Below, piece by piece: positions 7,792 to 16,311 of a stretch of DNA of 59,722 nucleotides (position 1 is the first letter of the stretch; the number at the start of each line of letters is the position of its first letter). The DNA is from an uncultured Lachnospiraceae bacterium (lineage in GTDB: Bacteria > Bacillota > Clostridia > Lachnospirales > Lachnospiraceae). The stretch lies in contig CANRJG010000008.1 of the NCBI GenBank assembly GCA_947630875.1, forward strand, positions 1-59,722, given 5' to 3'. Below the pieces are notes generated by a model. It did not search any database and was not told the origin of the DNA. It saw only the letters and a program-made list of their open reading frames with translations. Made by a program: the position numbers and the translations under genes.

Positions 7792-8202
7792 ATGAGAGAT
7801 ATTCTTTTCAAAGGAAAGCGTAAAGACTTCGAAAGATATCCAAAAGACCGGCAATGGATACAAGGCGATCTGATCCATGATCTTTCCGGAATTGTAATAC
7901 AGTATTCATTTATCGATCATGGAAAACAGTACAGACCCAAAGTATCCGTTTTGCCGGATACGGTCGGTGAATACACGGAGATACCGGACATGGACAGGAA
8001 CCGGATATTCGAGGGGGATGTAGTCACACACGCTGATTATGGCGATGAAAAATTTGTTATCGGAAAAGCTATGGGAACTTTCTTTTATGGAAATCAGAAA
8101 CACAGATTTGCGTTGCGTTCCGGAGAAAAAATAAAAGTAATCGGCAACATTTTCGACAGCCGTAAATTATATGAAGCAGTTTTTGGGGAAAACAATGGGT
8201 AA
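7792..8202 (+). CDS. YopX-family protein
   Basis: 136 residues behind GAGGGGG. It shows the family landmarks: DILFKGKRKD at the N-terminus, VLPDTVGEYTEI in the middle, IFEGDVV, and a C-terminal VIGNIFDSRKL. YopX proteins are widespread in Firmicutes phages and prophages; their function is unknown. The 3' end overlaps the next gene. Confidence 0.85.
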   Translation: MRDILFKGKRKDFERYPKDRQWIQGDLIHDLSGIVIQYSFIDHGKQYRPKVSVLPDTVGEYTEIPDMDRNRIFEGDVVTHADYGDEKFVIGKAMGTFFYGNQKHRFALRSGEKIKVIGNIFDSRKLYEAVFGENNG

Positions 8203-8650
8203 TTACATAGTAGAAAGTCAGTTTGAATACAAAGGATTCACCTGCATTGTAGTAATGCAGAGTTTGGCATATCGGTGTGGATATGTCGGCGTAACAAAGG
8301 ATCATCCGCTCTACGGAATGCAGTTCGGGCAGGGTGATTCAGACATCATAGTACATGGCAGTTTAACACATTCCGGAGGCGGTGAAAAATCAACCTATCC
8401 GATTGAAAGTGATCTCTGGTGGCTGGGATTCAGCTGCGCACACAAAGGTGATGGCAAAGACTATGAAAAGGCATTGGAGTTGTTTCGTGATAATCCGGCA
8501 GCATTAAAAAGAATCAATACGATCCGTGCGATTGAAAAAGCATCCAATCGAAACGGCGAAAAGGTTTGCACTTTGGAGTATGTGGAGAATGAATGCAGGA
8601 ACTTAGCGGATCAGTTAAGTGCTATGGAGGGCGTAAATGCAGAGCAATGA
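8195..8650 (+). CDS. Hypothetical mobile-element protein, 151 aa
   Basis: Start ATG 8195 lies inside the end of the YopX gene, with GGGG just upstream. The protein has FEYKGFTCIVVMQSLAYRCG near the N-terminus and GDGKDYEKALELFRD later, a pattern I associate with small Clostridia prophage proteins. No catalytic motif. It overlaps the methyltransferase start by 14 bases, implying coupled translation. Confidence 0.65.
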   Translation: MGNYIVESQFEYKGFTCIVVMQSLAYRCGYVGVTKDHPLYGMQFGQGDSDIIVHGSLTHSGGGEKSTYPIESDLWWLGFSCAHKGDGKDYEKALELFRDNPAALKRINTIRAIEKASNRNGEKVCTLEYVENECRNLADQLSAMEGVNAEQ

Positions 8651-9656
8651 AGTATACTGCGGAGACGCACTTGAAATCTTGCGAACACTGCCAAGCGAAA
8701 GCGTAAGCTGCTGTGTGACCTCACCGCCATACTACGGACTGCGTGATTATGGTATAGACGGTCAAATCGGTCTGGAAAGATCGCCGGAGCAGTACATAGA
8801 ACGACTTGCGGATGTATTCGATGAAGTGAAACGGATACTGAAAGAAGATGGTACGCTTTGGCTGAATATCGGAGATTCCTACGCCGGTAGTGGAAAAGGT
8901 GCGGCTATAAATCCAGATAATGCAAAGAACTATAAGCAAGGAACAAATAAAGGAACGCTTTCAAAACGAACCGCAATAAAATATGTTTCCGATGAATTCA
9001 AACCAAAGGATCTTATCGGAATACCGTGGATGCTTGCATTTGAACTGCGAAAGCGAGGCTGGTACTTGCGGCAGGACATTATATGGCATAAGCCAAATCC
9101 GATGCCCGAAAGCGTAAAAGACCGCTGTACCAAAAGCCATGAATATATTTTCCTGCTGTCAAAGTCAGATAAATATTATTTTGATTCTGCTGCGATTGCA
9201 GAGCCGGTTGCTCAAAGTACGATAACAAGGCTTGCACAGGACGTTGAGCACCAGAAAGGATCTGTTCTTCCTGGCAAGACCAATGGAAACATGAAAGCGG
9301 CAGCGCCAAGATATGGCGGCAAGAAATACACGCAGAATCCGGATGAGTTCTACCGCACAAAAAGCGGCCATGCATATGATTTTCGTCCGTACAGAAACAA
9401 GCGTGATGTCTGGACAGTATCGACAAAACCTTATAAGGGAGCGCATTTTGCCACATTTCCGGAGGATTTGATCGAGCCGTGCATACTGGCAGGCTGCCCG
9501 AAAGATGGCATTGTTATTGATCCGTTTTTTGGATCAGGGACTGTCGGGGTAGTGTGCAAACGAAAGCAGCGCAACTACATCGGAATAGAGATCAATCCAA
9601 AGTACATCCGGCTGTCCGAAGAAAGGACGAACGGAGTACAGATAGAATTTGTTTAG
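8637..9656 (+). CDS. DNA methyltransferase, N4-cytosine/N6-adenine type, beta class
   Basis: 339 residues. The catalytic motif TSPPYY is at residues 28-33 and the AdoMet-binding motif DPFFGSGTVG near residue 295: N-terminal catalytic, C-terminal FxGxG, the order of beta-class enzymes. TSPPY favours N4-cytosine methylation but N6-adenine is possible. A central variable stretch (residues 85-250) would hold target recognition. No restriction enzyme is adjacent, so it is probably an orphan protecting the element from host restriction. Confidence 0.9.
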   Translation: MQSNEVYCGDALEILRTLPSESVSCCVTSPPYYGLRDYGIDGQIGLERSPEQYIERLADVFDEVKRILKEDGTLWLNIGDSYAGSGKGAAINPDNAKNYKQGTNKGTLSKRTAIKYVSDEFKPKDLIGIPWMLAFELRKRGWYLRQDIIWHKPNPMPESVKDRCTKSHEYIFLLSKSDKYYFDSAAIAEPVAQSTITRLAQDVEHQKGSVLPGKTNGNMKAAAPRYGGKKYTQNPDEFYRTKSGHAYDFRPYRNKRDVWTVSTKPYKGAHFATFPEDLIEPCILAGCPKDGIVIDPFFGSGTVGVVCKRKQRNYIGIEINPKYIRLSEERTNGVQIEFV

Positions 9657-9687
9657 AAATATAAGTTATCAGAAAAGGAGCGTTAAA

Positions 9688-9894
9688 TTGAAGGCATTTT
9701 TGAGGTATTTCGTCATTGCATCGGTTGTTACGTCGGTTGAGATCGGCATTGCACTGGTTTTTTCAAATATCTTTGCAAAACTGGATGGCGCATTGGTTCA
9801 GTTCGGCATAGCCGTTGGCTTTATGATGATCGCAAACATTGCTCTTGCTTGCCTGAACTGCAAGGAAGAGAAAGGAGAATCCAAGGAAGAATGA
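9688..9894 (+). CDS. Small two-span membrane protein, 68 aa
   Basis: TTG start at 9688 behind AAAAGGAGCG. Two hydrophobic helices (residues 6-26 and 34-55) followed by an acidic, Lys-rich tail. The stop overlaps the next start (ATGA). Function unknown. Confidence 0.65.
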   Translation: MKAFLRYFVIASVVTSVEIGIALVFSNIFAKLDGALVQFGIAVGFMMIANIALACLNCKEEKGESKEE

Positions 9895-10592
9895 CCCGTG
9901 AAGAAATATTGCAGACTGCGAAACCGATCCTGTTTGACGGCGATATAGTGAAAGCAATTCTGCACAGAAGAAAAACAGAAGAAAGACGGCTGGTAAAACC
10001 GCAGCCGGAAAAAGAAAGCGATTTCATATACCGTCATGGAAACGGAAGATGGTATATCGGATCGGACGATCACGACACGCTGGTAAAACCGCCGTATATA
10101 TCCGGAGATATTTTGTATGTCAAAGAAACATGGTCTGTAATGTCAGCCGAAGGACGCAACGGTTCTTTTGCATGGGACTGTGAGTATAAGGCAGACAAGT
10201 CAAGACGAACGATCCGCACTTCTGATTACGAAAAATATGCTGCTTTTGCAGAAAAATATTTTGATAGGCTGGGCTGGTTTCCGTCTATCCACATGCCGAA
10301 AGAGGCAGCAAGAATCTTCCTGCGAGTAACTGATGTGAGAGCAGAGAGACTGCAGCTGATTACGGAGGAAGGTGCTACAAACGAGGGAATGGGATGCTGG
10401 TATCTCGGAATGGGTGAAAGCGGATATTCTGTTTCGTTTGACAGCAATGCCTTTTACGAATCTGCCGTTGGAGCATTTGCCGATTTTTGGAATTCTTCCA
10501 TCAAGCCGGAAGACCGTGACAGATACGGTTGGAAGGCCAATCCATGGGTGTGGGTGATTTCTTTTGAAAGAATTCAGGAGGATGAGATTTGA
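9891..10592 (+). CDS. Phage-type ASCH-domain protein
   Basis: 233 residues. KPILFDGDIVKAILHRRKT near the N-terminus, then GDILYVKETW, WFPSIHMPKEAARIFLRV and a C-terminal NPWVWVISFERI are hallmarks of the ASCH/PUA-like proteins of phages and mobile elements. The fold binds RNA or modified nucleotides. It is coupled to the genes on either side by short overlaps and directly precedes a DUF5131 gene, a common pairing. Confidence 0.85.
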   Translation: MTREEILQTAKPILFDGDIVKAILHRRKTEERRLVKPQPEKESDFIYRHGNGRWYIGSDDHDTLVKPPYISGDILYVKETWSVMSAEGRNGSFAWDCEYKADKSRRTIRTSDYEKYAAFAEKYFDRLGWFPSIHMPKEAARIFLRVTDVRAERLQLITEEGATNEGMGCWYLGMGESGYSVSFDSNAFYESAVGAFADFWNSSIKPEDRDRYGWKANPWVWVISFERIQEDEI

Positions 10593-11359
10593 ACAACACA
10601 AAGATAGATTGGTGCGACAGCACATGGAATCCGGTTACGGGTTGTTTACACGGTTGCGAATACTGTTATGCAAGGAATATCGCAGAGCGGTTTGGAGGGG
10701 AAGTCACGGGGAAGGAAACCGTAAAGCGCATAACCGTCAAAGATGGAAGTATAATATGGGATTTAGAAAAGCCGATATGTAAAACTGATGGCAAAATATC
10801 CCCATATCCATGCGGTTTTATTCCGACATTTCACCGCTACAAACTGGATGAATACAGAAACAAGAAAGGCAGAAACATTTTTGTTTGTTCAATGGCGGAT
10901 CTGTTTGGCGATTGGGTGCCGGATTCATGGCTTGATGAGGTATTCGCAGCTTGCAAAAAAGCGCCGCAGCATAATTATCTGTTTTTGACAAAAAATCCGA
11001 AAAGATATGTGGAGTTGATAAACAATACAGATTTCTTTGTGAAGTCAACAAATAATATGTGGTTTGGATATTCCTACACAGATAAGCACAGTAAAACATG
11101 GTGGAATCCGGACTACAATATTTTCATAAGTGTGGAGCCAATACTGGAACCCATTGAAGCGCCAAAATGTAAATGGCTGATCGTTGGGGCAGAAACAGGG
11201 AAAAGAAAGGATAGGGTTATACCGGAAAGAAAATGGATTGAACACATCGTCGAAAGCTGTAGGAATAACAAAATCCCAGTGTTTATGAAATCCAGCCTTG
11301 CGCCGATATGGGGCGATCCGCTGATACAGGAGTTTCCAGAAGAATTAAAAAGAAAATGA
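10589..11359 (+). CDS. DUF5131 (phage Gp37/Gp68-like) CX3CX2C protein
   Basis: 256 residues from a TTG start at 10589 behind AGGAGGATG. WCDSTWNPVTGCLHGCEYCY gives a CX3CX2C cluster at Cys19, 23 and 26, like a radical SAM iron-sulfur site. IFVCSMADLFGDWVPD and FISVEPILEPIE are further family landmarks. The reaction is unknown. Overlaps both neighbours by 4 bases. Confidence 0.9.
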   Translation: MNNTKIDWCDSTWNPVTGCLHGCEYCYARNIAERFGGEVTGKETVKRITVKDGSIIWDLEKPICKTDGKISPYPCGFIPTFHRYKLDEYRNKKGRNIFVCSMADLFGDWVPDSWLDEVFAACKKAPQHNYLFLTKNPKRYVELINNTDFFVKSTNNMWFGYSYTDKHSKTWWNPDYNIFISVEPILEPIEAPKCKWLIVGAETGKRKDRVIPERKWIEHIVESCRNNKIPVFMKSSLAPIWGDPLIQEFPEELKRK

Positions 11360-11799
11360 AAACAAGATATATCCATTATGGTCACAAGCATTTTAGCGAA
11401 AAGCTATTTCAGAAAATTAAAAATAATTCGATGTTTCCGAAGCCGAACGGTGGATTCTGGGGCAGTCCGGTAGTTACTGCATATGGCTGGAAACAGTGGT
11501 GTAAAGGTCACAAATTTAGAGAATGCAGTGAGGACAATTCCTTCCGGTTTGAATTAACTGACGATGCAAATGTGCTGCATATTCGCTCCATGGACGATTT
11601 GAAAGACATTCCGCTAGTGAGAGAAGATCGCAGCTGGTATTGTCTGGACTTTGAGAAATTGCTGAAATCCGGCGTGGATGCGGTCGAATTGCATTTGAGT
11701 GAAGACCAAGACCTACTACTGTATTGGAGGATTTACGGCTGGTTTTGCGACAGTATTTTGATTATGAATAAGGATGTTGTGAGGGAGATTAAAAAATGA
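11356..11799 (+). CDS. Hypothetical protein between two Fe-S enzymes, 147 aa
   Basis: ATG 11356 overlaps the previous stop (ATGA), and its own stop overlaps the next start. Features: KTRYIHYGHKHF at the start, PNGGFWGSPV, and an all alpha-beta body. The style recalls small phage proteins with an ADP-ribosyl-transferase-like or DUF-type fold, but no diagnostic residue can be named. The tight overlaps suggest it works with the flanking iron-sulfur proteins. Confidence 0.6.
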   Translation: MKTRYIHYGHKHFSEKLFQKIKNNSMFPKPNGGFWGSPVVTAYGWKQWCKGHKFRECSEDNSFRFELTDDANVLHIRSMDDLKDIPLVREDRSWYCLDFEKLLKSGVDAVELHLSEDQDLLLYWRIYGWFCDSILIMNKDVVREIKK

Positions 11800-12746
11800 G
11801 AATCGGTTTAATTGACATAGACAGTTATCATTTCCCGAATCTTCCTTTAATGAAGTTGTCTGCATGGCACAAACAAAACGGTGATAGCGTGGAATGGTAT
11901 CAGCCGGTATTGCATGGCCTACCAAATGAACCGATGGACATAGTGTATGTCTCGAAGGTATTCAGCTTTTCACCAGACTTTCAGTATTTTATCAATGCAA
12001 AGAAAGTAATAAAAGGCGGCAGCGGATATTGCATCAAACTGGAAAACGGAAAAGAGGTCTATCACAAGGAAAATGATAATCAGTTGCCCGACGAGATAGA
12101 GCATATTTACCCGGATTACAGTTTATATCCGGAGTTGACGAAAGATACCGCATACGGATTTATGAGCCGTGGCTGTCCGAGAGGCTGTGCGTTCTGCCAT
12201 GTTGGGGCAAAGGAAGGAAGATGCGTATATAAGGTTGCCGATTTGTCCGAGTTTTGGAATGGCCAGAAAAATATCGTTTTGTGCGATCCGAACACGATTG
12301 CCTGCAAAGAATGGAAGGATATCCTGCAGCAGCTGATTGACAGCAAAGCATGGGTGGACTTTACACAGGGCGTTGATATTCGCCTGATGACCAAAGAAAA
12401 AGCTGAAATGATAAAACGGATCAAGATCAAGAATATCCACTTTGCTTGGGACAGATATGAGGACAAGGAAACGATCATTCCGAAATTCAAGGCGTTCAAA
12501 GAACTTACCGGGTGGGAATATCAAAAACTTACGGTATACATACTTTGCAATTTTGATACCACATTCGAGCAGGACTTGGAAAGAGTATATACGATTAGGG
12601 ACTTGGGCTATAGCCCGTTTGTAATGCTTTACGATAAAGAGCATATCCCAACAGGGCACAAACTAAAGCATTTGCAACGATGGGTAAATAACCGGATTGT
12701 ATTTAGAAGCTGCGATAAGTTTGAGAATTTCGACAGCAGAAAGTGA
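11796..12746 (+). CDS. Radical SAM protein of phage/mobile-element type
   Basis: 316 residues. GCPRGCAFC (CX3CX2C, residues about 127-135) is the radical SAM 4Fe-4S ligand motif. The N-terminal 120 residues (RIGLIDIDSYHFPNLPLMKL ... VYVSKVFSFS) resemble the B12-binding-like domain of many radical SAM proteins. The substrate is unknown. It is co-translated with a DUF5131 protein and an ASCH protein, so nucleotide or RNA modification is a reasonable guess. Confidence 0.85.
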   Translation: MRIGLIDIDSYHFPNLPLMKLSAWHKQNGDSVEWYQPVLHGLPNEPMDIVYVSKVFSFSPDFQYFINAKKVIKGGSGYCIKLENGKEVYHKENDNQLPDEIEHIYPDYSLYPELTKDTAYGFMSRGCPRGCAFCHVGAKEGRCVYKVADLSEFWNGQKNIVLCDPNTIACKEWKDILQQLIDSKAWVDFTQGVDIRLMTKEKAEMIKRIKIKNIHFAWDRYEDKETIIPKFKAFKELTGWEYQKLTVYILCNFDTTFEQDLERVYTIRDLGYSPFVMLYDKEHIPTGHKLKHLQRWVNNRIVFRSCDKFENFDSRK

Positions 12747-12755
12747 GGTGGAGAC

Positions 12756-13301
12756 ATGAGAAAAGAAATTACAAAGTTTCTGTCAGATACACTTTTGCGT
12801 ACAGAACTTTGGGGCAACTATTTTGCCAGCGAAGTGACCATTGATTACGGACTGTCTCACCCCAAAAGAGTAGACTTCATGCGGTTTGTTCCAAACTCTA
12901 CCGTTTATATGAGCGATATCGAAAAGGGAATCTTCATCTGCTATGAGGTAAAAAGTTGCGTTGAGGATATATACAGCGGAAACGGACTGAATTTCTACGG
13001 TGAGAAGAATTATATAGTTACGACGATGGAAACCTACAAAAAACTGATTCCTGATATACGTTCCGGGAAATTAGACAATCATATCAAAGAAGCCAATCCG
13101 GAAAGTTCACTGTTTTACGGAGTTATGGTAGCGGTTCCGGAATCACGTTCACTTGAGGAAGAATTCTTTTCACCTACAAGTCTGGATGTAGATGTTAAGT
13201 GGGAGTTCAAAAAGATTGTTCCGTGCAATGGAGGATCACGAAGAAGATCCATAACAGAATTGCTGTTCTGTATGCTGCGCAGTGGGGCGGCGATTCAGTA
13301 A
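12756..13301 (+). CDS. Predicted PD-(D/E)XK-like nuclease-fold protein
   Basis: 181 residues. VDFMRF, then IFICYEVKSCVEDI, fits a D...ExK core of restriction-endonuclease-like folds; LNFYGEKNYIVTT follows as in phage MmcB-like proteins. The C-terminal 40 residues are basic. It could be a DNA-end processing nuclease, or an inactive binding version. Good ribosome binding site (GAGGTGGAG). Confidence 0.65.
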   Translation: MRKEITKFLSDTLLRTELWGNYFASEVTIDYGLSHPKRVDFMRFVPNSTVYMSDIEKGIFICYEVKSCVEDIYSGNGLNFYGEKNYIVTTMETYKKLIPDIRSGKLDNHIKEANPESSLFYGVMVAVPESRSLEEEFFSPTSLDVDVKWEFKKIVPCNGGSRRRSITELLFCMLRSGAAIQ

Positions 13302-13336
13302 ACTGAAATGAAAAAATTAATTCAGTGGAGAATGAC

Positions 13337-13561
13337 ATGAAGAATGATGAAAACAAGCTGATTCATCAGGTCTCTTATCAAAATGTGTATATAGGAGATC
13401 ATATTTTTGAATCAGAGCCCAATAAAAGTAAATATTTGGATATAAAAAAAGATATACAAGTAGGGCTTCATTTAGGAAATATCGAAGAAATGAAAGAGCA
13501 GTATGTACAAGAATATTGCGATGGCGTTCCTTGGAATGATAAGGAGAATGATTATGAGTAA
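13337..13561 (+). CDS. Small acidic protein, 74 aa
   Basis: ATG 13337 behind GTGGAG. No known domain. Its 3' end (ENDYE stop, overlapped by the next ATG) is the same sequence as the 3' end of the HAD-like gene at 25090, so the junction with the following coiled-coil gene has been copied as a unit. Confidence 0.55.
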   Translation: MKNDENKLIHQVSYQNVYIGDHIFESEPNKSKYLDIKKDIQVGLHLGNIEEMKEQYVQEYCDGVPWNDKENDYE

Positions 13562-13883
13562 AAAGAATTGTCAGAAATCAGCGAAAGATATTGCATTTGA
13601 CAAAGAAAGAGCGTGTTTTCGTAAACAGATAAGGGAACTTGAAACGCAAATTAGGGCGGCGAACAGACAGCTTGAAGTCTATGAGGAAACTATACGGCAG
13701 AAGGAGGATACAATCCGGCAGAAAGATGAATGGATTTCCAGACTGCTTGAATATATGGATTTATCAGAAGAAGAACTGAAAAAGTTTATTGAATCCGAAA
13801 AGAAGAAAACAGAAATTGTTGAACATCTGCACGATATGAACAGGTCTCTCGGCAGATTAGGAATGTTTGGCTATATGATTTAA
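13554..13883 (+). CDS. Coiled-coil protein, copy 1
   Basis: 109 residues, start overlapping the previous gene. The body is an almost continuous amphipathic helix (FRKQIRELETQIRAANRQLE ... ETIRQKEDTIRQKDEWISRL) predicted to form a coiled coil, ending in LHDMNRSLGRLGMFGYMI. A near-identical copy lies at 24768-25097 on the other strand. Function unknown; possibly an oligomerisation or scaffold subunit. Confidence 0.7.
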   Translation: MSKKNCQKSAKDIAFDKERACFRKQIRELETQIRAANRQLEVYEETIRQKEDTIRQKDEWISRLLEYMDLSEEELKKFIESEKKKTEIVEHLHDMNRSLGRLGMFGYMI

Positions 13884-13921
13884 CATTCGAAACCAATCAG
13901 CCATTGAGTGGTGAAATGTAC

Positions 13922-13959
13922 ATATAGAGCTGTGTCAGAATAGACATTTCCAGCTATAT
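13922..13959 (+). ncRNA. Relic or short form of the T-loop RNA element (R3)
   Basis: AGAGCTGTGTCAGAATAGAC matches, with a few changes, the 5' part of elements R1 and R2. ATATAG..CTG can pair with CAGCTATAT, closing a short hairpin. The 45 bases upstream also match the R2 flank. The 3' T-arm half is missing, so this is probably a truncated copy carried along with the coiled-coil gene. Confidence 0.45.
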
Positions 13960-13998
13960 GGTGGCTTGTTCCATTTGCCTGAAGAAAGGAGATACGAA

Positions 13999-14472
13999 TT
14001 GAGAATCAGAATGATGTGCGAAACCGGATATTCGCATACAACACAGCACACTTTAGAATTTGATATACCGGATGCGGAACTGCAGGGCAGATCGGAAGCG
14101 GCGATTGACAGGTATGTGATTTCGCGGTATTTGCGCCCGTGGGTACATCAGTATCTTGTTGAGCCAGGATCAGAGCAGCATGTGACGATGTGGTACAAGA
14201 AGTGCGAAGACATTGCTGCGGATGATGATCTGGAATTTGCAGCGAAGATCATAGCAAAGTTGTTTCTGCTTTGTTCACCAAAGAGAGAAGTGCAGCACCG
14301 GCTTTTCAGAAGATGGCCCGCAAATGTAGATTGCATCGGATCGGATTATCCTTTTATCAATCTTTTCGAAGATATCCATACTGAATACATAGAAAATGCA
14401 AGCGAGGAATTCCACGAAAAGGTCAAGCGGTATATCAAGGAAATCCAAACGGCGAAAGGAGAAAAGACATGA
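13999..14472 (+). CDS. Hypothetical protein, 157 aa
   Basis: TTG start at 13999 chosen for the AAAGGAG 6-7 bases upstream. RIRMMCETGYSHTTQHTLEF gives an N-terminal beta hairpin; the rest is helical. No domain recognised. Confidence 0.55.
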   Translation: MRIRMMCETGYSHTTQHTLEFDIPDAELQGRSEAAIDRYVISRYLRPWVHQYLVEPGSEQHVTMWYKKCEDIAADDDLEFAAKIIAKLFLLCSPKREVQHRLFRRWPANVDCIGSDYPFINLFEDIHTEYIENASEEFHEKVKRYIKEIQTAKGEKT

Positions 14473-14486
14473 GAGAGGGAGACTGC

Positions 14487-14765
14487 ATGAGAAAAAAGTC
14501 AAACATGGACGTATGGATCACAAAATATGCTTTGACACAGGGAATTATCAAGATGCATGTGATTGATGCAGGTAACGGCATAGTTAGGTCTGCAGATAAT
14601 GCGCTGGAGATATTTCATAAAGAGGGGAGAGATTGGCACATCACAAAAGAATCTGCTATTGCACGGGCAGAGGAAATGAGGAAGAAAAAGATTGCTTCTC
14701 TTAAAAAGCAGATTGCAAAGTTTGAGGAGTTGAACTTTGAGGAAATGTGCAGGTCGATTAAATAA
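14487..14765 (+). CDS. Hypothetical protein, 92 aa
   Basis: ATG 14487 behind GAGGGAG; an upstream ATG at 14469 is also possible. The first half is beta-rich (DVWITKYALTQGIIKMHVID), the second half a Lys/Glu helix. The pattern is common in small Clostridia phage proteins; function unknown. Confidence 0.6.
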   Translation: MRKKSNMDVWITKYALTQGIIKMHVIDAGNGIVRSADNALEIFHKEGRDWHITKESAIARAEEMRKKKIASLKKQIAKFEELNFEEMCRSIK

Positions 14766-14805
14766 CTTTCTTTAGAATGATAAATTTTTGATAGAGGAAC
14801 ACAGT

Positions 14806-15057
14806 ATGGGAAAACATCACAACATTAAAATCTTGCCGGAATATTTCAATCAGATAGTTTCTGTTGGCGGCGGTAAAAAACGCTTTGAGTTACGAAAAAA
14901 TGACAGGGACTATCAGGTGGGCGATACCGTGACCTTGGAAGAATGGCAGCCGGAAAAAGGATATACCGGAAATGCGATCACCGTAGAAATCCAGTATTTG
15001 CTCAAGGATTGTTCGGAATACGGTCTGATGCCGGGGTATTGCATATTCGGCTGGTAA
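14806..15057 (+). CDS. DUF3850 (ASCH/PUA-like) protein
   Basis: 83 residues. HNIKILPEYFNQIVSVGGG, KKRFELRKNDRDYQVGDTV and LEEW are the family signature: a PUA-like barrel related to ASCH domains, thought to bind RNA or modified bases. It is the second ASCH-like protein in this run (the other at 9891). The TTG at 14788 was rejected because it lacks a ribosome binding site. Confidence 0.85.
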   Translation: MGKHHNIKILPEYFNQIVSVGGGKKRFELRKNDRDYQVGDTVTLEEWQPEKGYTGNAITVEIQYLLKDCSEYGLMPGYCIFGW

Positions 15058-15076
15058 TTCAAAGAAAGGAGAGGTA

Positions 15077-15481
15077 ATGAAAAAGGTAGTAGTTTTAATG
15101 GCACTGGTATTGGGATTGGTGCTGGCAGTGGTTTTCACATCTTGCAGCCAATCGGAACGAGTGTCGTACAATCTGTCAAAAGAAGCAGACAATTTCAATG
15201 TGGTTCGGCAGCTGACAGTCATAAACTGCATCGAAGGAGATGTTCTGTTCCAAATGACCGGCAAAATGTCGATTACGGCAGACATGGCAGACAATCAGCT
15301 GGAAATCATCGTTGAGAATGACGACGGTACATATGTAAAGCACTTTGTTGGATTAAGTGACAATGTGACCTACGTCGTGGAAGATCTGAACTTAGGAAAG
15401 AACGATGTAGAAAACTACAAGTACACGCTGAACTTCAATCCAAACATGTGGATTCCTGCAAATGTAGAAACCATAGATTGA
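15077..15481 (+). CDS. Phage-type beta-sandwich lipoprotein
   Basis: 134 residues with a lipoprotein signal (hydrophobic run, TSC near residue 23). The mature part (RVSYNLSKEADNFNVVRQLT, then FQMTGKMSI, LEIIVENDDGTYVKHF and YTLNFNP) matches a small lipoprotein family frequent in Firmicutes phages. Predicted to sit on the cell surface; superinfection exclusion has been proposed for such lipoproteins, but nothing here proves it. Confidence 0.75.
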   Translation: MKKVVVLMALVLGLVLAVVFTSCSQSERVSYNLSKEADNFNVVRQLTVINCIEGDVLFQMTGKMSITADMADNQLEIIVENDDGTYVKHFVGLSDNVTYVVEDLNLGKNDVENYKYTLNFNPNMWIPANVETID

Positions 15482-15493
15482 TGTGATTAATTG

Positions 15494-15797
15494 ATAGAGC
15501 AGTGGCGGAATAGACATATTCAGTTTACATGATGACAGGCTTCATCTGCGGTTGGATATGGTAAAGCGAGCCGTGTACAGGCACCGGACAGTTAATCCGG
15601 CAGCAATAGTAGACGCTATAGAAGATCGGTTGAGAGAATGCCATGCGAGAAGGATTGCTATAAACAGGTCAGGTAAACAGCCGTAAGCAATCATGGCTAT
15701 AAATCCGGTAGAAAATATAAATCCGACTGTCCCCATTCGTGGGTGCTGACTAACTGCCGGAAGTCTTATGCGTGGTGCAAATCCACGCCTGCTCTAT
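15494..15797 (+). ncRNA. T-loop RNA element R1 (tRNA/tmRNA-like ends, 304 nt)
   Basis: The ends pair perfectly: ATAGAGCAG (15494-15502) with CTGCTCTAT (15789-15797). Directly inside the 3' strand is a T-arm: GCGTGG (15770), loop TGCAAAT, CCACGC (ending 15788), stacked on the closing stem as in tRNA and tmRNA. The 5' strand is followed by TGGCGGAATAGACA, like a D-arm of class II tRNAs. There is no anticodon arm in the usual place; about 240 bases of other predicted hairpins lie between. No CCA is encoded. R2 shares both ends and GCAATAGTAGACGCT inside. Not a normal tRNA. Confidence 0.65.
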
Positions 15798-15822
15798 AAA
15801 GGGGAAAGAGAGGGAATAAGGC

Positions 15823-16311
15823 ATGACAAACAATGAAATCATGATTAAAATTCTAAAAGAGCATAAAAAATATTGGGATGTGCCAATTCCAAACGCAGAA
15901 AAATCACCGGGACTTATGGCGGCACAAAGGCATAGAGAAGAACTTGTGCAGTCTATTGATGGTGCTATTGAGGCTTTGAAGTTTAAAGATTATTTTGATG
16001 GATTGTATGGACAAGGATTGGAGATTGCAAACTGGCATCAGAACGGCGATTTAGAGCCATTTGACAATTTTTATGAATCAGCTTTGGAGGACATCACATC
16101 AGCTATATCAAAAGACAAAAATTTGAGCGCAAAAAAGATTGAAAAAGGAATCTACGAGTACAAGGGATATAGGTTGTTCAATTATGGATATTATGAGCCG
16201 GAGCACTGTACTTGGTGGGAGGCAGTAAACATTGAAACTGGGTGCGCTGATTACCATGCTCATACAAAGAAAGAAATAATGGAATTAATCGACGCAGATC
16301 TGCCGTCTTGA
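15823..16311 (+). CDS. Hypothetical protein, 162 aa
   Basis: Good ribosome binding site (AGAGAGGGA). The N-terminal half is helical; the C-terminal half (IEKGIYEYKGYRLFNYGYY, then TWWEAVNIETG and HAHTKKEIMELID) looks like a small alpha/beta phage domain. It lies between RNA element R1 and the adhesin leader. Function unknown. Confidence 0.6.
   Translation: MTNNEIMIKILKEHKKYWDVPIPNAEKSPGLMAAQRHREELVQSIDGAIEALKFKDYFDGLYGQGLEIANWHQNGDLEPFDNFYESALEDITSAISKDKNLSAKKIEKGIYEYKGYRLFNYGYYEPEHCTWWEAVNIETGCADYHAHTKKEIMELIDADLPS

Noticed and set aside
15494-15797. R1 as an ordinary tRNA, a split tRNA or a true tmRNA.
   Set aside because: No anticodon arm, no tag-peptide reading frame and no CCA end could be found; only the acceptor-T part resembles these RNAs.
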